Below, piece by piece: positions 25,748-27,023 of a DNA stretch of 27,023 nt; position 1 is the stretch's first letter, and each line of letters begins with the position of its first letter. The notes under the pieces were generated by a model that had not been told where the DNA came from, searched no databases, and was given only the letters and a program-made list of their open reading frames with translations. Source of the stretch: Promethearchaeota archaeon (GTDB taxonomy: Archaea > Asgardarchaeota > Lokiarchaeia > Sigynarchaeales > SOKP01); NCBI GenBank assembly GCA_019057975.1, contig JAHLWJ010000018.1, positions 1-27,023 on the forward strand. Reading direction: 5' to 3'. The position numbers and the translations under genes are program-made.

Positions 25748-26878
25748 ATGAAAATAGCAATAGATGGGACAATTGTCAGAGAAGAAATAACTGGCACAGG
25801 GTTTTATATTACAAATTTAATTAATGGTTTAATAAAAATAGATAATTTAAATAATTATTATATCTTTGGGGATGAACAATATTTAAGAAAATATATAAAA
25901 ATAGATAAAGATAATTTTAAAGTAGTACACAAAAGATTCAAAAATAGGATAATAAGAGTTTTATGGCAATATTTTATTTCCCCCTTTGAATTAAAGAGAT
26001 TAAAAATAGATATACTGCATAGTCCCAATTATATTACTCCTTTATTTAAAATAGGATTTAAAATTATTCTTACCATACATGACCTGACATTTTTATTGTT
26101 TCCAGAAAAATATACCATAACAAAGAGACTGCTGTTTGGTAAGATGATACCTGTTTTTATAAAAAAATCAGATAAGATAATTGCTGATTCAGAAAATACT
26201 AAAGAGGATATATTAAAATTCTTTAGTGTACCCGAGGATAAAATTTCGATTGCTTATGTAAGTTACCCAGATTATTACAATCATTCAATAGATAGAAGAA
26301 AGGCAAAATATATTGTAAAAAAATATGGAATAGAGAGAGATTTTATGTTATATGTAGGAATGATTGAGCCAAGAAAAAACATAATATCTTTACTAAAAGC
26401 CTTTGTAGAGCTTGATAAAGATTTGGAATTAGATTTGGTAATTGTCGGCAAGAAAGGGTGGTATTTTAAAGAAATTGAACAGTATATGGAAAGTACCGTA
26501 AATCTAAGATTAGAAAATAAGATAATATTTACCGGTTACGTTTCTGAGCATGAGTTAAAATATTTCTATAGATCAGCATTAATGTTTGTTTATCCTACTT
26601 TATATGAAGGGTTTGGTTTACCCCCACTGCAGGCTATGGCATGCAGTACACCTGTAATAACATCCAATGTTTCTTCTCTACCCGAGGTTGTGGGAAATGC
26701 AGCAATAAAAATAAATCCACATGATTTAGATGAGTTAAAGAACTCTATTAAATGGTTATACACAGATGTAGAAAAAAGAGGTGAGCTTATTAAAAAAGGA
26801 TTAGAGAATTCGAATAAATTTAGTTTGGAAAAAGTGGCTTTAAATGTATTATCTGTTTACAATAGCTTAAATTTTTAA
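25748..26878 (+). CDS. Glycosyltransferase family 4 (GT-B), last gene of the cluster
   Basis: 376-residue GT4-type transferase. The start [20 protein letters not shown] (glycine-rich) is typical, with [44 protein letters not shown] and the donor site [20 protein letters not shown] followed by [11 protein letters not shown]. The usual EX7E is EX7Q here (Q at the second position), a change also seen in other glycan-locus GT4s and not proof of inactivity. It is the final gene before the AT-rich right edge; no terminator hairpin is visible after it. Confidence 0.88.
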   Translation: MKIAIDGTIVREEITGTGFYITNLINGLIKIDNLNNYYIFGDEQYLRKYIKIDKDNFKVVHKRFKNRIIRVLWQYFISPFELKRLKIDILHSPNYITPLFKIGFKIILTIHDLTFLLFPEKYTITKRLLFGKMIPVFIKKSDKIIADSENTKEDILKFFSVPEDKISIAYVSYPDYYNHSIDRRKAKYIVKKYGIERDFMLYVGMIEPRKNIISLLKAFVELDKDLELDLVIVGKKGWYFKEIEQYMESTVNLRLENKIIFTGYVSEHELKYFYRSALMFVYPTLYEGFGLPPLQAMACSTPVITSNVSSLPEVVGNAAIKINPHDLDELKNSIKWLYTDVEKRGELIKKGLENSNKFSLEKVALNVLSVYNSLNF

Positions 26879-26970
26879 TACAAAAATTAAAATAGATTAT
26901 AATACAAATTAACTACTATCCTTTTTTAAAATTATCTATAAAAATTCTTCTTGTTCTTATTTAATCTTAT

Positions 26971-27014
26971 CAGCTATTCTAACTTATAATTTTTTAGTAT
27001 AAAATGTGTCTAAT
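26971..27014. repeat. Possible IS3-type terminus remnant, resembling the left-edge IS end
   Basis: CAGCTATTCT (26971-26980) and TGTGTCTAAT (27005-27014) occur in the same order and orientation as the CAGCTATTCT and TGTGTCTAAT blocks in the terminus of the IS at 732-768. The spacing differs by about 7 bases (44 versus 37 total) and the spacer is diverged. The final terminal bases (GTAGGGGTTCA in the IS) are not matched: the sequence reads CAAAGAAGC instead. No transposase gene precedes it, so this may be a degraded solo end or the edge of another copy outside the window. Confidence 0.4.
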
Positions 27015-27023
27015 CAAAGAAGC

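Noticed and set aside
26879..26970. Rho-independent terminator after the last gene
   Set aside because: No GC-containing stem is followed by a T-run; the stretch is only irregular AT-rich sequence.

Overview
This 27 kb window is most of a cell-surface polysaccharide locus (O-antigen or capsule type) from a bacterium with very AT-rich DNA. The DNA is visibly poorer in GC than the insertion sequence at the left edge. An ABC-2 polysaccharide exporter (Wzm/Wzt, the Wzt with a C-terminal extension), UDP-ManNAc-uronate synthesis genes and ten glycosyltransferases suggest a diderm bacterium that exports finished glycan chains by the ABC-transporter route. No Wzx flippase, Wzy polymerase or initiating phosphoglycosyltransferase lies in the window. 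I cannot assign a taxon from the sequence alone.

Layout. 1-779: part of an IS3-family element on the minus strand (orfA, a frameshift site, and orfB cut by the window edge). 784-2148: a scrap yard with two copies of the same gene tail, the start of a broken methyltransferase, and one intact minus-strand zinc-ribbon methyltransferase. 2265-2627: a minus-strand TIGR04076-type small protein. 2628-3093: a gene-free leader. From 3094 to 26878 every gene is on the plus strand: wzm, wzt, an FkbM methyltransferase, a decayed MerR-like gene, a radical SAM/SPASM protein, a decayed methyltransferase joined to a decayed glycosyltransferase, and two tandem glycosyltransferases sharing a perfectly identical 682 bp core. 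These are followed by a GT4, three GT2s, a methyltransferase, a GT2 and a GT4. The tail is wecC, wecB, a fused MDR/Gfo-Idh oxidoreductase, a heparinase II/III-like protein and two more GT4-type transferases.

How the genes fit together. WecB and WecC would make UDP-ManNAc and UDP-ManNAcA, and the bi-domain oxidoreductase probably makes or modifies another sugar. The glycosyltransferases assemble the chain on a carrier in the cytoplasm, methyltransferases may modify or cap it, and Wzm/Wzt export it. The heparinase-like protein fits a uronate-containing glycan. The left half (about 5.2-14.7 kb) is loosely packed, extremely AT-rich and full of broken genes, as expected for the variable, strain-specific part. 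The right half (about 15.6-26.9 kb) is tightly packed with 3-65 bp gaps and overlaps, and looks like one transcription unit.

The strongest unusual signals are the identical core shared by two otherwise divergent tandem glycosyltransferases, the series of broken genes around it, the radical SAM/SPASM protein inside a glycan locus, and a possible IS-end relic at the far right edge that resembles the end of the IS at the left.
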